From contig PMZS01000032.1 in the NCBI GenBank assembly GCA_003170115.1, positions 1 to 6,578 on the forward strand: a stretch of 6,578 nucleotides of DNA, written 5' to 3'. The notes under the pieces were generated by a model. The model worked only from the letters and a program-made list of their open reading frames with translations, was not told where the DNA came from and did no database searches. This document shows, in pieces, positions 5,631 to 6,578 of the stretch; position 1 is the stretch's first letter, and each line of letters starts with the position of its first letter. The translations under genes were made by a program, and so were the position numbers. Source of the stretch: Spirochaetaceae bacterium. GTDB lineage: Bacteria; Spirochaetota; Spirochaetia; SZUA-6; Fen-1364.

Positions 5631-6578
5631 GAATCGCGCAACACGATCTACATTGTCGGTGCCGGATTCACCGGGACCACCATTGCCGCGGAAATCCGGG
5701 CAAAGAGGATCTTCGGGCACGTGGTGGCATTCCTCGACGATGATCCCGTGAAGATCGGCACGCGCGTCGACGACATCCCCGTGCTGGGCCCCATCGAGGC
5801 GGCGGCGCGGGTGATCAGGACGACTCCCGCCGACGAGGCGATCATCGCCATTCCCAGCGCCACGCGCGAGCAGCTGGCGCGGATCTACGCGATCCTCCGC
5901 CGCGCGAAGTTCTCCCGGATCAGGATCGTCCCCCGTATCGCCCAGATCCTGGACGGGGAGGCGCACCTCATCCAGGCTCGCGAGATCGATCCCGAGGACT
6001 TCCTCGCGCGCAGCCCCGTCAGGGTGAATCTCCGCAAGAGCCTCGCCTACGTGCGCGGGAGAAGGGTGCTCGTCACCGGCGCGGGCGGGAGCATCGGGTC
6101 CGAGCTCTGCCGGCAGCTCCTGGAAGGCGGGGCGGAACGGCTCTACCTCTTCGGCCACGGGGAGAACAGCATCTACGAAATCCAGCGCGAGCTGCACCTC
6201 CTCCAGGAAGAAGGTGTCGGGGAGAAGGCGACGATCGTTCCCATCGTCGGGGAGATCCAGGACAGGGAGTACCTATCGTTCATTCTCTCCCGAACCAAGG
6301 CGAGCGTGGTGTTTCACACCGCGGCGCACAAGCACGTTCCCTTGATGGAAGCGAATCCCGTCGAGGCGGTGAAGAACAATGTCTTCGGCACGAAGAACAT
6401 CGTGGACGCGTCGCGGAAGAGCGGCGTGGAGCGCTTCGTCCTCATTTCCACCGACAAGGCGGTGGAGCCCAGCTCGGTGTACGGGGCCTCCAAGCTTCTT
6501 GCCGAGGAGATCGTCCTGCGCGAGGGAAAGAGCGGGCACCACTTCCTGGTCGTGCGGTTCGGCAACGTCCTCGGCTCG
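5622..6578 (+). CDS. FlaA1/CapD-family nucleotide-sugar dehydratase/epimerase (C-terminus cut by window edge)
   Basis: These are the first 319 residues of a polysaccharide-biosynthesis enzyme of the extended-SDR FlaA1/CapD/WbpM/PglF family, which act on UDP-GlcNAc-type sugars (4,6-dehydration or epimerisation) for capsule, O-antigen or protein glycans. Residues 8-130 form an N-terminal Rossmann-like domain (YIVGAGFTGTTIAAEI, AFLDDDPVKIGTRVDDIPVL). Residues 147 onward form the catalytic Rossmann domain with NAD(P)-binding VTGAGGSIGSEL (151-162), FHTAAHKHVPLME (231-243), STDKA (276-280), the Tyr/Lys pair in VYGASK (Y287, K291), and RFGNVLGS (312-319). Spacing from K279 to Y287 and K291 matches H. 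pylori FlaA1. Long relatives usually carry four N-terminal membrane helices; this one starts directly at the first Rossmann strand and looks soluble. Long WbpM/PglF members mostly have Met where Y287 stands. The ATG at 5622 (or GTG at 5619) lacks a ribosome site and sits inside a hairpin. The gene shares a reading frame with loaP and is probably co-transcribed. The exact reaction is uncertain. Confidence 0.93.
   Translation, partial: MPDESRNTIYIVGAGFTGTTIAAEIRAKRIFGHVVAFLDDDPVKIGTRVDDIPVLGPIEAAARVIRTTPADEAIIAIPSATREQLARIYAILRRAKFSRIRIVPRIAQILDGEAHLIQAREIDPEDFLARSPVRVNLRKSLAYVRGRRVLVTGAGGSIGSELCRQLLEGGAERLYLFGHGENSIYEIQRELHLLQEEGVGEKATIVPIVGEIQDREYLSFILSRTKASVVFHTAAHKHVPLMEANPVEAVKNNVFGTKNIVDASRKSGVERFVLISTDKAVEPSSVYGASKLLAEEIVLREGKSGHHFLVVRFGNVLGS

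Noticed and set aside
5307..6197. A 296-codon open frame on the minus strand
   Set aside because: It lies antisense to loaP and the dehydratase gene, both of which have clear family motifs. It has no recognisable domain and is explained by GC-rich codon use.

Overview
This window is GC-rich bacterial DNA, densely coded, with six protein genes in two divergent blocks and no gap longer than about 75 bases. The host is probably a Gram-negative-type (diderm) bacterium. I lean to a GC-rich spirochaete for three reasons: an antiterminator of the LoaP subfamily, known from Firmicutes, Actinobacteria and Spirochaetes; a BMP/PnrA-type binding protein, a family prominent in spirochaetes; and an NAD+-dependent DNA ligase with motif variants (KIDGAS, RGNG) that I associate from memory with treponeme-like ligases. 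This is an inference. No rRNA, tRNA, CRISPR array, insertion sequence or other mobile element was seen.

Minus-strand block, read right to left (4996 to 1): a small exported protein of unknown function; an exported protein with an RlpA-like N-terminal barrel, a very long Pro/Ala/Thr/Glu linker and a C-terminal SPOR domain; ligA, the replicative and repair DNA ligase; and the first 247 codons of a BMP-family ABC-transporter substrate-binding protein, cut by the left window edge. The SPOR gene, ligA and the BMP gene are separated by only 20 and 55 bases and look co-transcribed. A candidate extended -10 promoter lies just ahead of the SPOR gene. The SPOR and BMP genes have strong Shine-Dalgarno sequences, whereas ligA and the small gene do not.

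Plus-strand block (5055 to 6578): a NusG paralogue of the LoaP type, followed after 30 bases in the same reading frame by a FlaA1/CapD-family nucleotide-sugar dehydratase or epimerase, cut by the right window edge. A specialised NusG paralogue heading a surface-polysaccharide operon is a known arrangement (RfaH-, UpxY- and LoaP-like regulators). It suggests that this is the front end of a long glycan locus running past the window and read through with the help of the antiterminator.

Points that deserve a second look are: an imperfect hairpin at the loaP/dehydratase junction that would bury the dehydratase start codon; a possible leaderless promoter for loaP; a barrel domain in the SPOR protein that seems to have lost the RlpA catalytic residues; the missing lipobox in the BMP protein; and a soluble-looking dehydratase with a Tyr-type (FlaA1-like) active site in a long CapD-type architecture.
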